Shown here: in pieces, positions 10,391-20,892 of the stretch
How positions within the stretch are numbered: position 1 is the stretch's first letter
Layout of the letters: each line of letters starts with the position of its first letter
Assembly (NCBI GenBank): GCA_024734495.1
Contig: JALMQS010000089.1
Coordinates: 4,602,586-4,666,585 of the forward strand
Direction: 5' to 3'
DNA length: 64,000 nt
Origin: Forficula auricularia
Lineage: Eukaryota > Arthropoda > Insecta > Dermaptera > Forficulidae
Program-made: the position numbers and the translations under genes
The notes under the pieces: generated by a model
The model's input: the letters and a program-made list of their open reading frames with translations, nothing else
Told to the model about the DNA's origin: nothing
Databases searched by the model: none

Positions 10391-11313
10391 ACTCCCGAAA
10401 AAATATCCCCGGGATCACTTTTGACTATCATTAAAACTCGTACTTTTTTCGATTTTTCACCATTTTGACCATGAAAGAGCACGTTTTCAACAAAGACTAA
10501 TCTAGACGATAGATTAAATTTGATACAATTTAAACAAAGTTTCATCTGATTTGGATAATGGTAACCGGTGCCGCAATGAGGTTGAATTTTGCAGTTTTTT
10601 TGGAAAAAAATCGCATTTTTCATTCTAGAAACTTAATTTTTGTCTCATTCTTTAGTAAATTTTGTTGACTTAAATGTTTAATTGGAGCACATTTTTGTTA
10701 AATTTCTTAAATTTATTGATATCCAGCATTTTCCATGAGAGGAAATGATCCATTGTTTCAAAAAATCGCAGTTTTTTCTTCATAAAATTAAAACCACTCA
10801 TTCTAAAAACTTGATTTCTATCTCATTCTCTAGAAAGTTTTATTTCCTTGAATGTTTACTTGGACCACTTTTTTGATAAAACTCTTAGATTTATAGATAT
10901 TCTACATTTTCCGGACAGGATTTGATTCGAATCCTCAAAAGTGTCATGGAGAAATTATGGATATCTATAAATATAAGAGTTTTATCAAAAAGTGGTCGAA
11001 GTAAACGTTTAAGCCAACAAAATTTACTAGAGAATGAGATAGAAATCAAGTTTGTAGGATGAGTGGTTTTGATTTAATGAAGGAAAAACTGCGATTTTTG
11101 CAAAAAATTTAAAAGTTCAACCTCATTGCGGCACGGGTTATCATTATCCAGAAACTTTGTTTATATTGTAGCAAATTTAATCTTGTTTAAAAATGTATAT
11201 AGTGGTATTTGTCGAAAAGGTTCTCCTTCATGGCCAAAATGGGAAAAGTCGAAAAAATTGAGTTTTATGGATATTCAAAAGTGATCCCGGGGCTGTATTT
11301 GACAGGCGCTAGT
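10391..11313. repeat. Family L foldback element, copy 2
   Basis: It directly abuts the 3' end of family A copy 1. The left half (10391-10740) and an extra partial unit (10740-10910) are in one orientation; the right half (10910-11313) is the same sequence inverted, so the whole can fold on itself. Both halves carry phrases such as 'tctcattctctagaaa' or the complement. The same unit forms the loop of copy 1 at 6440-6870. The 91-codon minus-strand ORF at 10348-10623 is inside an arm and is not a gene. Confidence 0.75.
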
Positions 11314-11494
11314 ACCGGTTCTACTTAACCTAAATAGATGAAATTTTTATCATTTTATCCGTAATTTAAACCGCTTTAATTTATCTAATTAATTGATAGA
11401 GTTTTTCTTTAGGAGACGGACTGGTATAAATATGCAATTGGATGTTGATGAAAGCAGTCCACGGTGGTTGTAAAATAAAAATATTTTAAGAAAA

Positions 11495-12212
11495 AAATAA
11501 AAACCGACTTCAAAAAATTGAATGCAACAAATAAAATACACTAAAAGGTATAAAATAATTATTATCTTATTTAGTTACAACTAAACGACGAATATTAGCA
11601 TGAAATTACTTTTGAAGTCGGTGCCAAACAAACTATACCTATAAGCGAGCATACCCTCCAAACGTACTAAGTAAGATCCGTCGAGTGCGATTCATAAAAG
11701 GTATATGTTTGGCACCAACTTCAAAAAGTAATTTCATGTTAATATTTCGTCGTTTATTGTGGCGTTTAACAAGATAATAATTATTTTATACCTTTTAGTG
11801 TATTTATATTTGTTGCATTTAATTTTTGAAGTCGGTTTTTATTTTTTCTTAAAAAATTATTTTTATTTTCTCTTTAGTGATGTCATTAATAGTGATCATA
11901 TCATCAGAACTTGACCAAATTAATATGACACCATCCCTAAGATACCCCTTGATAAAAAAAGAACCATCGAAATCGGTTCATCAACAAAGAGGTTAGGTCT
12001 ATAAACAAACCTAATAAAAAAGGTCTAATACTTAGTGAAAAAATTGAAAAAAAAATTGGACCAATCGGAAGCTAGACTGGACCCAATGCAAAAAAAATTT
12101 CAAAATCGGTTGGGAATTGGCGGAGATATGAGGTAACATAGGCACAAAAAAAAAAAAAAAAAAAAAAAAATTCAGTCGAATAGAGAACCTCCTCCTTTTT
12201 TGAAGTCGGTTA
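11495..12212. mobile_element. CCGACTTC-type palindromic repeat element
   Basis: The insertion begins AACCGACTTCAAAAAATTG and ends TTTTTTGAAGTCGGTT, terminal inverted repeats of a widespread insect repeat type (recalled, not searched). The first half is itself a foldback: 11497-11645 and 11700-11860 are inverted copies around a ~55-bp spacer. The second half contains an 'atcgaaatcggttcatc' phrase and a 26-bp-class poly-A run near 12147-12170. No ORF was recognised. Confidence 0.7.
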
Positions 12213-12365
12213 AAAATAAGACTATAGAGGTTTTATTATTTTACATTTATTTGCTTAAACTGACTGTTTCAGATTTTATTCTCCTTCTTCCGTGGCAAGT
12301 CAATGAAAGTAGTTCAAAAATTAAACAGAAAGTAATTATGTTTTGAACTACTTTCATTGACTTTT

Positions 12366-12412
12366 GTTACCCTGAAGAAGGAGAGAATAAATCTCCGAAA
12401 CGTCGGTTTAAC
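12366..12412 (+). ncRNA. Hammerhead ribozyme motif with minimal stem III
   Basis: Seen: CTGAAGA at 12372-12378, stem II GGAGA/TCTCC (with one extra A before it), GAAA at 12397-12400, then CGTC, giving a GTC cleavage site at 12402-12404. Stem I pairs ACC with GGT and GTT with AAC around a two-base bulge. Stem III is almost absent, a form reported for PLE-associated hammerheads, which may need dimers to cleave. Confidence 0.72.
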
Positions 12413-12500
12413 AAATAAATGTAAAATAATAAAACCTCTATAGTCTTATTTTTTTACAACCACCATGGACTGCTTTCATCAACATCCAATTGCATATCTA

Positions 12501-13736
12501 GTTAATATTTTTTTGATTTGATAAGCCGTTTTTGAGTTATTCAAGAAAAACTGAAAGTTTTCCCATTTTGAGGCGCGTAGAAAAATTTCCATGAAACAGA
12601 TTTGGGGGGGAAAACTTAGGCTAGAAATATTGGAGTACCAATAAAGGCATTCCAGTAATAAAATCTTTACCGGGAATCATTTCCTGTTAAAATCGTAATT
12701 TGCCTGGACTATAAAAGTTCTCTTCCTCGTGATTTGTTTGGTTATTTTGAAATTGAATAATGCTCTGATCTGGTTTTAAGAAATTTTCATTCATGATTGC
12801 ATTAGAGTCTTTAATAATGGTCTATTATGACCCTCGTGCTGTTGATAAACACCAAGCAATTTGCTAAATTAAAATGCGAAATCAATTTTCGTAATAGCCC
12901 CCATCCTGCATTTCCATTCTATGACATTGAATTAATAATGTACCTATATAGGTATCGATCGATCGCCCCCCACTACGTATATATGACGTTAAACGCACTC
13001 TGATTGTAACCTTGCGCCGGGGCTTTACTTTGCTTATCTGCCCGAATGGAAATCGGAGACCCGTTTTAGTTTCACCATTGCCAATAAACTAGAATTTAAT
13101 CAGAGATTTCGGTGAATCGAAACGGCTGCGTCCAGCAGGCAGGTCCCCCCATTCTGGGAATTTTTATATTCAAGTTTCCATTTCCATTCTAGATCGTTGC
13201 ATCCGATGAAAATAGAACTTTATAATTACCTTGCAAAGAGAAACCAGGAAACTAAAGTTTTAAGTAAAAGTTTTGCACAAATAGCCCACTGGACTCCGTA
13301 GTGGGTTTTCAAAATAATAATTTTAATTAAATTTTATTTGTCATGAATTATAAGTGGGTTTTAAAATGAAAAAAATCACTTCGGCGTCGTCGCGATAGCC
13401 GATTATAATAAGTATAGATAGATAGATATAGATATTTTCTTTGCAAAATGCTAGTAATAAGTGAAGGATAGATATGGCCATTTTTAATATAATATTTTTG
13501 ATGTGATAACTTCTTTTGGCGCGCCTGGCACACTTTTTATTTTACTTAGCAGTAAATAGGATTGACCTGTAACGGTTGACCAAGTATCTACAAGACGACT
13601 TTCATATTAGTTTCTCTCTTATTTGAAATCATTATATCAATTTTATTCATTCAAATTACTTTAATTAGGGTTTTCCTCAGAAAACAGGAAAAAAGACGAA
13701 ATTGCAAAATACCAAAAATCTCCAAGTAAATATGTA
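12501..13736. other. No gene seen
   Basis: Mostly unrecognised AT-rich DNA. A phrase around 13290-13325 (ggactccgtagtgggtttt) recurs near 51288-51310, and 13375-13425 resembles 1570-1600 in reverse. A TAGATAGATAGATA microsatellite is near 13415-13430. Confidence 0.35.
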
Positions 13737-13741
13737 CTTCC

Positions 13742-13896
13742 TGTTAAGTCAATGATGGAATCTAATGGCGGTAACCATGGAGACGCTTGATGTTATGTTA
13801 TTATTATTGCTTTCGTTTTGGTGTCTGCGCAAATAAAAGTTTTGTTTACATTTACGCCTAGTCCTTTTATTTAACTATTCGAATAAGAACATAACA
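13742..13896 (+). repeat. 5' LTR of Ty3/gypsy element
   Basis: Starts TGTTAAGTCAATG and ends GAACATAACA (TG...CA ends). It contains an AATAAAAG polyadenylation-like signal near 13831-13838. Compared with the 3' LTR it differs at about six or seven of 155 positions. Confidence 0.95.
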
Positions 13897-13898
13897 AC

Positions 13899-13910
13899 TG
13901 GCGACGAGGA
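13899..13910 (+). promoter_or_regulatory. Primer binding site
   Basis: TGGCGACGAGGA starts two bases after the LTR and begins with the TGG expected to pair with a tRNA CCA end. The tRNA was not identified. Confidence 0.7.
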
Positions 13911-13912
13911 TT

Positions 13913-14628
13913 ATGGAAGGTCAAGCATTTACATTTGAGCAAGTGAAAGAACTTCTTGAGAAGACATTACAAACGACTCAACATGGTAATGAACGGCTTA
14001 TCGATTCAATTTCCCAGCGTGTAACGGAATTTAATTATGATCCAGAAAATAATAATACATTTGATATTTGGATCAGTCGGTTTGAAGATATATTCAGAAA
14101 AGAAGGAACTACATTGAAGGAGGAGACTCGAGTTCGGATTTTGATATCAAAGTTAAGTAACACTGTATTTAAACGTTATTCAGATATTATTTTACCACAA
14201 AGCCCTCAGATTTTTTCTTTTGATGAAACCATCAAAAAGTTAACTAAACATTTTGGTCGATCAATATCAACGTTTCAAAAGAGATATAATTGTTTAAAAA
14301 CAAAAAAAAATCCAAGAGATTCTTTCACATCATATGGAGCAACTTCGTCAATGCTAATTGTGAAAAATTCGGTTTTTAAAAATATCTCAGTAGACCAATT
14401 AAGTGCCTTATTTTTGTTTGCGGCTTGCAGGCTCCTGGAGAAGCTCGAAATCCGTGCTCATCTTTTAGCAAAATGGATTCACACCCAGAGATGACGATTG
14501 AGACGATTATTGAAGAATGCCAGAGATTTGAAAATGCTAAACATGATTCAAATTTAATAGAATTTAGAGCAAAGGGTGAACAAAAGGAAGTATATGCGTA
14601 CTCTCAAGAAACAACCGACGTGAAATAA
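13913..14628 (+). pseudogene. Gag capsid polyprotein, frameshifted
   Basis: The ATG at 13913 lies directly after the primer site. The first frame runs 193 codons (13913-14494) and shows a capsid-like pattern: FNYDPENNNTFDIWISRFED, then helix-rich sequence and FGRSISTFQKRYNCL, as in retrotransposon Gag proteins, which package element RNA. The native frame shifts near 14430-14450 and continues in the 14425-14628 frame (MTIETIIEECQRFENAK), typical of the Gag end before a zinc knuckle. A degraded knuckle, CNGMGHKEGFC, is encoded at about 14756-14790 in the next frame. Confidence 0.82.
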
Positions 14629-14695
14629 ATCAAGGTCAAAGTCAGAACTTTATAAAATACTAAATACGAATTTTCCATCTTACCCTTGCTGGTTT

Positions 14696-15280
14696 ATGTG
14701 GCCAAATGCATTATGTCCGGTTTTGCCCGTACTCCCCATCATAAATGCCAGAACGTGTAATGGAATGGGGCATAAAGAGGGATTTTGTCCCCGATACAAG
14801 CGATATACGCCATTTAAAAATAATTGTATAGGTACTGAGCCAGCTAAAGAAGTCTACAAAAGTGAAGATAATACGCTCACTCAACTTAATATAGTCTTTT
14901 CGTTACAGGACTCACCATTTCTAAGTAAGCGCAAATTTATAACTATATTAATTAATAACAAACCAATCAAATTTCAAATTGATACGGCATCAGATATCTC
15001 GTTAATATCGATAAAAAATTGGAAATGTTTAGACAGACCGCAGTATAATAAAACTTCACATATCGCAAAATCAGCTTCAGGAGAAACTATAGATTTCCTT
15101 GGGAACTTTCTATGTACCTTTACTTTTGAAAACAAAGGTCAATGGTCAATTATTCATTATAGGAATAATGATATAAATATTTTAGGAATCGATATGATAG
15201 ATTTATTAGGATTTTGGGATGTTCCAATTAATCAAATTTGTGATGGTTCTTTAAATCAAGAGCTATTCTATCAATCTTAA
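14696..15280 (+). pseudogene. Pol N-terminus: zinc knuckle remnant and aspartic protease
   Basis: A 194-codon open frame begins within a degraded zinc knuckle and continues into a retropepsin-like aspartic protease, which would process Gag-Pol. The active-site region reads KFQIDTASDISLIS, a DTAS variant of the usual D-T/S-G found in this insect group, followed by LGNFLCTF and the C-terminal ILGIDMIDLLGFW, matching the conserved ILGxD/LLG end of the fold. A stop at 15278-15280 separates it from RT. Confidence 0.82.
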
Positions 15281-15329
15281 TACATACAGAATCAATTATT
15301 AAAGAGCTTCAAGGAAAATATTCACAAGT

Positions 15330-16012
15330 CTTTGAACCTTGGTTTGGGTTGTTGTACAAAAGGTTAAAGCTCAATTATATCTACAGACGGGAGCCAAACC
15401 CGTTTTAAACCCAAACGTCCGGTGCCTTATGCAGCGATAGAAACTGTAGATAAAGAAATCAATCGGTTAGTAGATCTTAATGTAATTTCACCGATTACTT
15501 ATTCTGAATGGGCCGCCCCAATAGTAGTAATCAGAAAAGTTGATGGTTCTTTACGAATTTGTGCAGATTTTTCGACAGGGTTAAACGATTGCTTACAATT
15601 ACATCAACATCCATTGCCCTTACCTGAAGATATATTTTCTACGTTAATTGGTGGATGTATTTTTTCAAAGTTAGATCTGGCAGAAGCATATCTTCAGGTA
15701 GAAGTGGCTGAGGAATCAAGGAAATTTTTAACTATTAACACACATCGCGGGTTATTTCAATATAATAGACTTCCCTTTGGCATTAAATCAGCTCGGGAAT
15801 TTTTCAAAAGATTATGGACAATAATGATTACCGGAATCGATGGCGTAGTAGCCTATTTAGACGATTTATTAATAAGTCAGCAAAAATGTTCAAGACCATA
15901 TAATTACTTTAAATAAAATTTTGTCAAGGATTCAAGAATATGGGTTTAAAATACAAATTAAAAAAATGCGAATTTTTTTTAACATCCAAAATCAAATACT
16001 TGAGACTCGATA
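15330..16012 (+). pseudogene. Ty3/gypsy reverse transcriptase, broken
   Basis: The clearest frame is 15422-15916. It reads PYAAIETVDKEINRLVDLNVI, WAAPIVVIRK, LRICADF, the first catalytic block SKLDLAEAYLQ, LPFGIKSA, and the catalytic YLDDLLIS box. All three aspartates (LDLA and YLDD) are present. After 15916 the frame shifts, continuing as a short stretch with QEYGFKIQIKK, the thumb region. Upstream, 15300-15421 is in another frame. The broken frames make it non-functional. Confidence 0.9.
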
Positions 16013-16600
16013 GTGGATAAATTTGGACGGAGGCCAGATCCTGATTCAATCAAACCAATTTTAGAAATGCCAGTACCTGATTGCGAGAAGTCATTAAGAT
16101 CATTTTTAGGTATGGTAAATTATTATGCGACCTATGTAGGGGAATTACAGACATATAGAGAACCCCTAGATAGACTATTGAGAAAGGATACAAAATGGAA
16201 TTGGTCTAAGGAGTGTCAAGAAGCAGTAGAGAATATAAAGAAAATTTTGTCTTCAAACTTATTGGTCACACATTATAATCCAAATTTAGAATTAGTAGTA
16301 GCCGCTGATGCATCAAACACTGGGTTAGGGGCAGTTATTAGCCACATATTTCCTGACGGTAGTGAAAAGGCTATAGCTCACGCATCAAGAACACTTACGC
16401 CTGCCGAAAGGAATTATAGTCAGATTGAACGTGAAGCTTCTGCGCTTATTTTTGCGTTAAAAAAATTTCATCGTTATCTTTATGGAAGACATTTTAAATT
16501 ACGAACAGATCATAAACCTTTAGTTTCGATTTTCGGTTCAAAAAAGGAATACCTGTATACACTGCTCAAAGACTTCAAAGATGGGCCACCATCATGTTGA
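16013..16600 (+). pseudogene. RT connection and RNase H domain
   Basis: This 195-codon frame starts in the RT thumb (RSFLGMVNYYATYV) and contains the RNase H domain that degrades RNA in the RNA-DNA hybrid. Catalytic residues visible are the D in VVAADASNTGLGAV, E in IEREASALIFALKKFHRYLYG, and D in LRTDHKPLV. A frameshift near 16570-16600 passes the frame to the next segment; the native sequence continues as MLNYDFNIEYIPS at 16594. Confidence 0.9.
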
Positions 16601-18125
16601 ATTATGATTTTAATATCGAATACATACCCTCTAATGATTTTGGACAGGCTGATGCCCTTTCACGATTGATAAGTAACCACAAAAGTGGAAAGGAAGAAGA
16701 AACGTTAATCGCAAGTGTCGAGATGGAAAAAGAAGTTAATGCCATTTTAATAAATATTTTGGAATCACTACCAATAACGAAGGAGCAAATTTTAAAGTTA
16801 ACATCTCAAAATGTGGACCTACAAAAAGTTATAAAATTTATTCAAACCGGTTGGCCTAAAAATGTGAATGATCCTGTCATGAAAGAATTTTGGAAAAGAC
16901 GTGATGCTTTGTCTATTATAGGTGATTGTATATTTTTCCACGATCGTATTGTTATTCCCCAAGAGTTATACAGAGGTGTTTTAAAAGAATTACATTCATC
17001 TCACCCGGGTATGGTGAGAATGAAAGCTCTACCCGGAGTTTTGTATATTGGCCAGGGTTGGAAAAAGATATTGAAACATTCATAAGAGAATGCGATGATT
17101 GTGCGGGGGCTGCTAAGCTACCAAGCAAAGAACAACTATATTCGTGGCCAATACCTCGCAAACCATGGACACGGTTACATCTGGATTTCGCTGGACCGAT
17201 AGATGGCTTATATTTCTTAGTAATAGTAGATGCTACTTCCAAATGGCCTGAAATTTATATAATGGACAAAATAACCAGTAAAAGAACTATTGATAAACTT
17301 GAAACTCTATTCGCACAATTCGGAATCCCAGAAATGATTGTTTCTGATAATGGACCCCAGTTCACTTCATATGAATTTTCAGATTTTTGTAAATCCAACG
17401 GCATTCTTCACTTAAAATCTCCACCTTATTATCCTCAATGTAATGGCCAAGCAGAACGTTATGTAGACACTTTCAAAAGGACTCTTAACAAATTACGAAG
17501 AAATGGAAAGACAATAAAAGAAAATGTAATAACATTTTTGACGACATATAGAATTACCCCTAATCAAAATTTACCACAAATTGATATCGGAAAAACACAT
17601 TTATCCCCGGCAGAAGTACTTCTAGGACGTCCTATTAGAACTCGACTAGACCTTATGAAAGAAGAAAAAAACACTCCTAATTTTGAAGTAGTTGAAGAAG
17701 ATAATATGCCACCAAAATTTAAAATCGGAGACTTGGTATGGGTCCATATGTATAACAGTCAAAGGGCATGGATTCCCGGTATTATTATAGGACAGAGAGG
17801 GAATGTCATATTTGAAGTTTCGGCAGAGCAGAGCACAGTAGTTAGACATGCCAACCAGTTGAGACGTCGGTATAAAAACTATTATTGCCAGTATAGGGTG
17901 AAAACAAATAGAAACTTGTTGGATTCATTTGATTCGTTTGAGCCGCCCAATCAGTCGAGTCATGTAGACGATCGAAATATCAGCAATGAAGAGGGAAGAA
18001 ACAACAATCAATTGAATGAGCAAGAAGAAGGTACTCCAGTTGAAAATCAACCAAGAAGATCCACAAGGATTATAAAACCAAGATTGAAATTTGAAATAGA
18101 TCCAAGAAAAAAATCATATTCTTGA
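16594..18125 (+). pseudogene. Integrase with N-terminal zinc finger and C-terminal chromodomain-like tail
   Basis: The first frame (16594-17085) holds the linker after RNase H and the start of the HHCC zinc finger (LKELHSSHPG). A frameshift around 17030-17060 moves into the long 399-codon frame ending at 18125. This contains CDDC, then the DDE core: LHLDFAGPIDG, IVSDNGPQFTS and NGQAERYVDTFKRTL, so all three catalytic acidic residues are intact. The end (KIGDLVWVHMYN, then RRSTRIIKPR) is the usual C-terminal DNA-binding tail. The stop lies next to the purine tract. Confidence 0.92.
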
Positions 18126-18133
18126 AGGGGAGG
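18124..18133 (+). promoter_or_regulatory. Polypurine tract
   Basis: GAAGGGGAGG directly precedes the 3' LTR and overlaps the last codon of the integrase frame, the usual position for priming plus-strand DNA. Confidence 0.8.
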
Positions 18134-18288
18134 TGTTAAGTCAATGATGGAATCTAATGGCGGTAACCATGGAGACGCTTGATGTTTATTTTATTATTAT
18201 TGTTTTCGTTTTGGTGTCTCGCAAATAAAGGTTTTGTTTACATTTACGCCTAGTCCTTTTATTTAACTATTCGAATAAGAACATAACA
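18134..18288 (+). repeat. 3' LTR of Ty3/gypsy element
   Basis: It matches the 5' LTR closely, with small differences around the TTATTATT stretch and at 'gtctcgc', and ends ACATAACA before the CTTCC target duplication. Confidence 0.95.
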
Positions 18289-18437
18289 CTTCCGATTCTT
18301 CGGTTTTAGCCAAAATCTTGAGGTACATCTTTTAGCCTCTAAATAGCTTAAGTTTCAAATCCCATAGCTCTGTGATTTACCGTAGGCCAGATATGAATGA
18401 TTAGAATATTTTTATTGCGACACTCCTAATTTGCACC

Positions 18438-19100
18438 TAGTACAAGATCCCGACTTAGGTCAACCTTCACCTATCGAGTTTCTTAATGAAATTAATAAAC
18501 AACACTTGATAGGGTCGACATCCAATTTCCCTGCATAGCTATTTTATCTAATTTATTAGGTTTATTTATTTATTTTATTTTTTTAATTATCTACATTTTT
18601 ATATATACCAATAAAGGAAACTCTATTACTACAAAATACTAATTCGAAGTTACATGTTGATACCTGGACTTATGCAGGGAAAAAAATGGCGATCAAACTT
18701 TTCCATTTTATACACATATTTTAGTCTCGATTGGTAATATATTTATCCGGAATCTCGATAACTACATTTATGTAATAAAATTAACAACTTTATTTTTTTT
18801 AATTTAAATTGAATTGGCTAAGGGGCCAGTAAGGGGAAAATAAAAAGTTGAAATAAAAGTCAACTTCTATTTGTTACTTTATTTTGGGCAGACGTAATCG
18901 ATATTTTAACAACGTTTCGAGCGCTATACCGCTGCTCTTCATCAGTGCAAAAACTTTATTTTTTTATTAAAAATAGTTATGCAGGGAAATTGGATGTCGA
19001 CCCTATCAAGTTTTGTTTAATAACACATTATATTATCAAAATATTAATTTAATTAGGAAACTCGATAGGTGAAGGTCGACCTAAGTCGGGATCTTAGACT
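18438..19100. mobile_element. PLE-like foldback with hammerhead
   Basis: Arms at about 18443-18545 and 18975-19095 are inverted copies (GATCCCGACTTAGGTC and complement; GGTCGACATCCAATTTCC and complement). Between them is AT-rich DNA plus an antisense hammerhead-like motif (18904-18956). The right arm carries a ~25-bp AT-rich stretch missing from the left. Confidence 0.7.
18904..18956 (-). ncRNA. Hammerhead-like motif, minus strand
   Basis: On the minus strand: CTGATGA (complement of 18939-18945), a GAGC/GCTC stem II with one extra A, GAAA (complement of 18915-18918), then CGTT. An alignment of TTTT and GCA with AAAA and TGT gives a possible stem I, slightly out of register, so the motif may be decayed. 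Confidence 0.55.
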
Positions 19101-19391
19101 AACCTTTTTCCTTTATTTCAATCGGATTAAAATTTATACACCACTAACAACTTATGACACTTGATAAGTACAACAATTTAAAAGAAAATCGTTAGAGCCC
19201 TTTTTTCTACCTTATATGGGGGTCAAGTTTCGAATTTTATAGCTCTGAGACTTATGGTTGCGAAAAATAAGAAATGCGTTCATGACATTATGAAAAATAT
19301 TCATTTAACAAGGACGCCTGTAGGGTAGGCTTGTACAATCCAGGGGCGTATTTCTGTTGCATAAATACAGGCGGACAGCATTCTTAGCATA

Positions 19392-19895
19392 TACTCTGCA
19401 AAAAAATCGAGCCACCAATAAAAACTATATTAAATAGCAAATTAATTTAAAATTTTTTACAAATAATCATATAATTTGTTGTGTTAACTCTTAAATTACA
19501 TATTCAATAAATTTTATTGATAATTTTTTAATTTTATAAAAAAAAAATAAGTAAAATTAAATTAAAAGATACAATTACAAATTATCATACTTTCTGTCAA
19601 TATCTCTTTATAATAAAGTTTTAATAAAAGATCAAATTCCATTTGAAATATCAATAAAATGAATCATTTTGAATTAAACATGATTGATAGAAAGAATAAA
19701 ATATACAAAATGGATATTTCTGAAGTTCAAGAATTTCAAATTGTGTGTTGCCTAATATTAATCAATGGCTAAGTCAACAACAAGTGGCACGTACAGTTTC
19801 AATAAGCAATAATTTTAATAATGTATGGTTACTTGTACAAAAATTTATTATTTAATAAAGCTTTTATTGTTGGCTGGATTTTTTTGTTCTGCAGT
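19392..19895 (+). mobile_element. Tc1-like MITE (family D), copy D1
   Basis: Ends are complementary over ~45 bp: the left has CTCTGCAAAAAAATCGAGCC, the right a complementary form ending CTGCAGTA, with TA at the borders. This is a Tc1-type end. The interior encodes a decayed helix-turn-helix fragment (ISEVQEFQIV, then QQVARTVSIS), the N-terminus of a Tc1-like transposase. The catalytic domain is missing. Confidence 0.75.
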
Positions 19896-19982
19896 ATAAT
19901 AGAGAGTGGTCTCTTCTTGGAGGCCATCTTATTCCTTCGTGTACACTGTTCAGGGAGATAGGGAGTGTCTGTTAGCTTAGAA

Positions 19983-20330
19983 CGAGGGGTGATCCGCGAT
20001 TGGAAGTAAGTGTGCACCTCTTTGGAAGTATTTTGGAAGTACTTGGAAATATTTGAATGTGCTTGGGAATATTTGGAAGTACTTGGAAATATTTGAAAGT
20101 ACTTGGAAATATTTGGAATTACTTGAAAATATTTGGAAGTACTTGGAAATATTTGGAAGTACTTTGAAATATTTGGAAGTATTTGGAAATATCTGGAAGT
20201 ATTTGGAAATATTTGGAAGTACTTGGAAATATTTGGAAGTACTTTGAAATATTTGGAAGTACTTTGAATATATGTTGGAAGTACAAGGGGAAGTAGGTGT
20301 ACTGCATATTAGGTCGCGGTTCACCCCTCG
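19983..20330. mobile_element. hAT-like MITE with an expanded internal minisatellite
   Basis: Inverted ends are CGAGGGGTGATCCGCGA and TCGCGGTTCACCCCTCG. The 8-bp target duplication GCTTAGAA is exact (19975-19982, 20331-20338). The interior from about 20015 to 20280 is a tandem array of a ~20-bp unit (GGAAGTACTTGGAAATATTT and variants). The related copy at 25891-26055 has no such array, so the array grew inside the MITE. Long ORFs on both strands here are repeats, not genes. Confidence 0.9.
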
Positions 20331-20695
20331 GCTTAGAACTTGGTCGAGGAAATTGTCCTCTGAAGCGGCGAGAAGAGGAATCTCGACCGCCATCTTGTCT
20401 TGACCAAAACATTTTCAAACATAACGTTATCAAATGAGAAATACCTGTTTAACAAAGAGCTAATACTCTCATATAAGCACATTTTTCTTTAATATAAAAT
20501 ACAGTATATGTTCCTAGGACTCTTTTGTGTATATTCATCTTATTTAAATGTGAAATAATTTTATATTTTTTAACTTAATTAGTGAATATTCTAAAGTTGT
20601 TTTGACGTTTGTTTTGAGGTTAACAGACTTTTATTTTATTTTTTACTTTTAAACAAATTATATATTTCTAATAAAACATATGCATTGAACTAATA

Positions 20696-20811
20696 TTTTC
20701 TCCCTGTTCTTGTCACACAAACATTTTCTCTTATTTTCGTTTCTCATCTCCTTTGTATTCTCAAATTCGACTGTTGCCACATTTAATCACTCCATTTATT
20801 ACTTTACTTGG

Positions 20812-20842
<31 letters not shown>

Positions 20843-20892
20843 CAGGTATCTTCCACGTGTCTCTAATTAAATAAAGCCTTTTTGTAGTAGGC
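20696..20892 (+). repeat. Spacer unit of tandem block, copy 1, with TG microsatellite
   Basis: Copies of this spacer occur at about 24440-24628 and 25160-25345. All share GTTGCCACATTTAATCACTC, a TG microsatellite of different length, then TATCTTCCACGTGTC and an end leading into the family D element. Here the TG run is at 20815-20842. Confidence 0.8.

Larger units (their letters stand above)
11427..12500. mobile_element. PLE-derived foldback with hammerhead, interrupted
   Basis: Outer arms (about 11427-11490 and 12441-12500) are inverted copies containing GCAATTGGATGTTGATG. After removing the insertion at 11495-12212 the left arm continues at 12213-12322 and mirrors 12345-12440, meeting near a central palindrome with CAATGAAAGTAGTTCAAAA. 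The right arm holds a good hammerhead motif; the left arm holds a decayed antisense version. No coding sequence remains. Confidence 0.7.
13742..18288 (+). mobile_element. Ty3/gypsy LTR retrotransposon, complete but decayed
   Basis: The element has both 155-bp LTRs (13742-13896, 18134-18288), a 5-bp target duplication CTTCC (13737-13741, 18289-18293), a TGG-starting primer site, a purine tract, and gag and pol in the usual Ty3/gypsy order: protease, RT, RNase H, integrase. No envelope gene is seen. LTRs differ at only a handful of positions, so insertion is not ancient, yet every coding domain except integrase carries frameshifts or stops. The DTAS protease motif and domain order suggest the insect K02A2.6-like group; that assignment is from memory. 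Confidence 0.96.
18289..19290. repeat. Dispersed repeat (family N) split by a foldback
   Basis: Flanks at 18290-18437 and 19101-19290 share phrases with 40140-40700 (for example 'agctctgagacttatggttgcg' split here as agctctgagact and tatggttgcg, and 'aaaatcgttagagc'). No coding potential was recognised. Confidence 0.55.

Noticed and set aside
13742..18288. Endogenous retrovirus with envelope
   Set aside because: The integrase stop lies at the purine tract, leaving no room for an envelope gene.
20053..20433. Several overlapping ORFs on both strands (repeating EVFGNIWKYL- and SKYFQ-type phrases)
   Set aside because: They are the MITE minisatellite read in three frames; periodicity explains the lack of stops.
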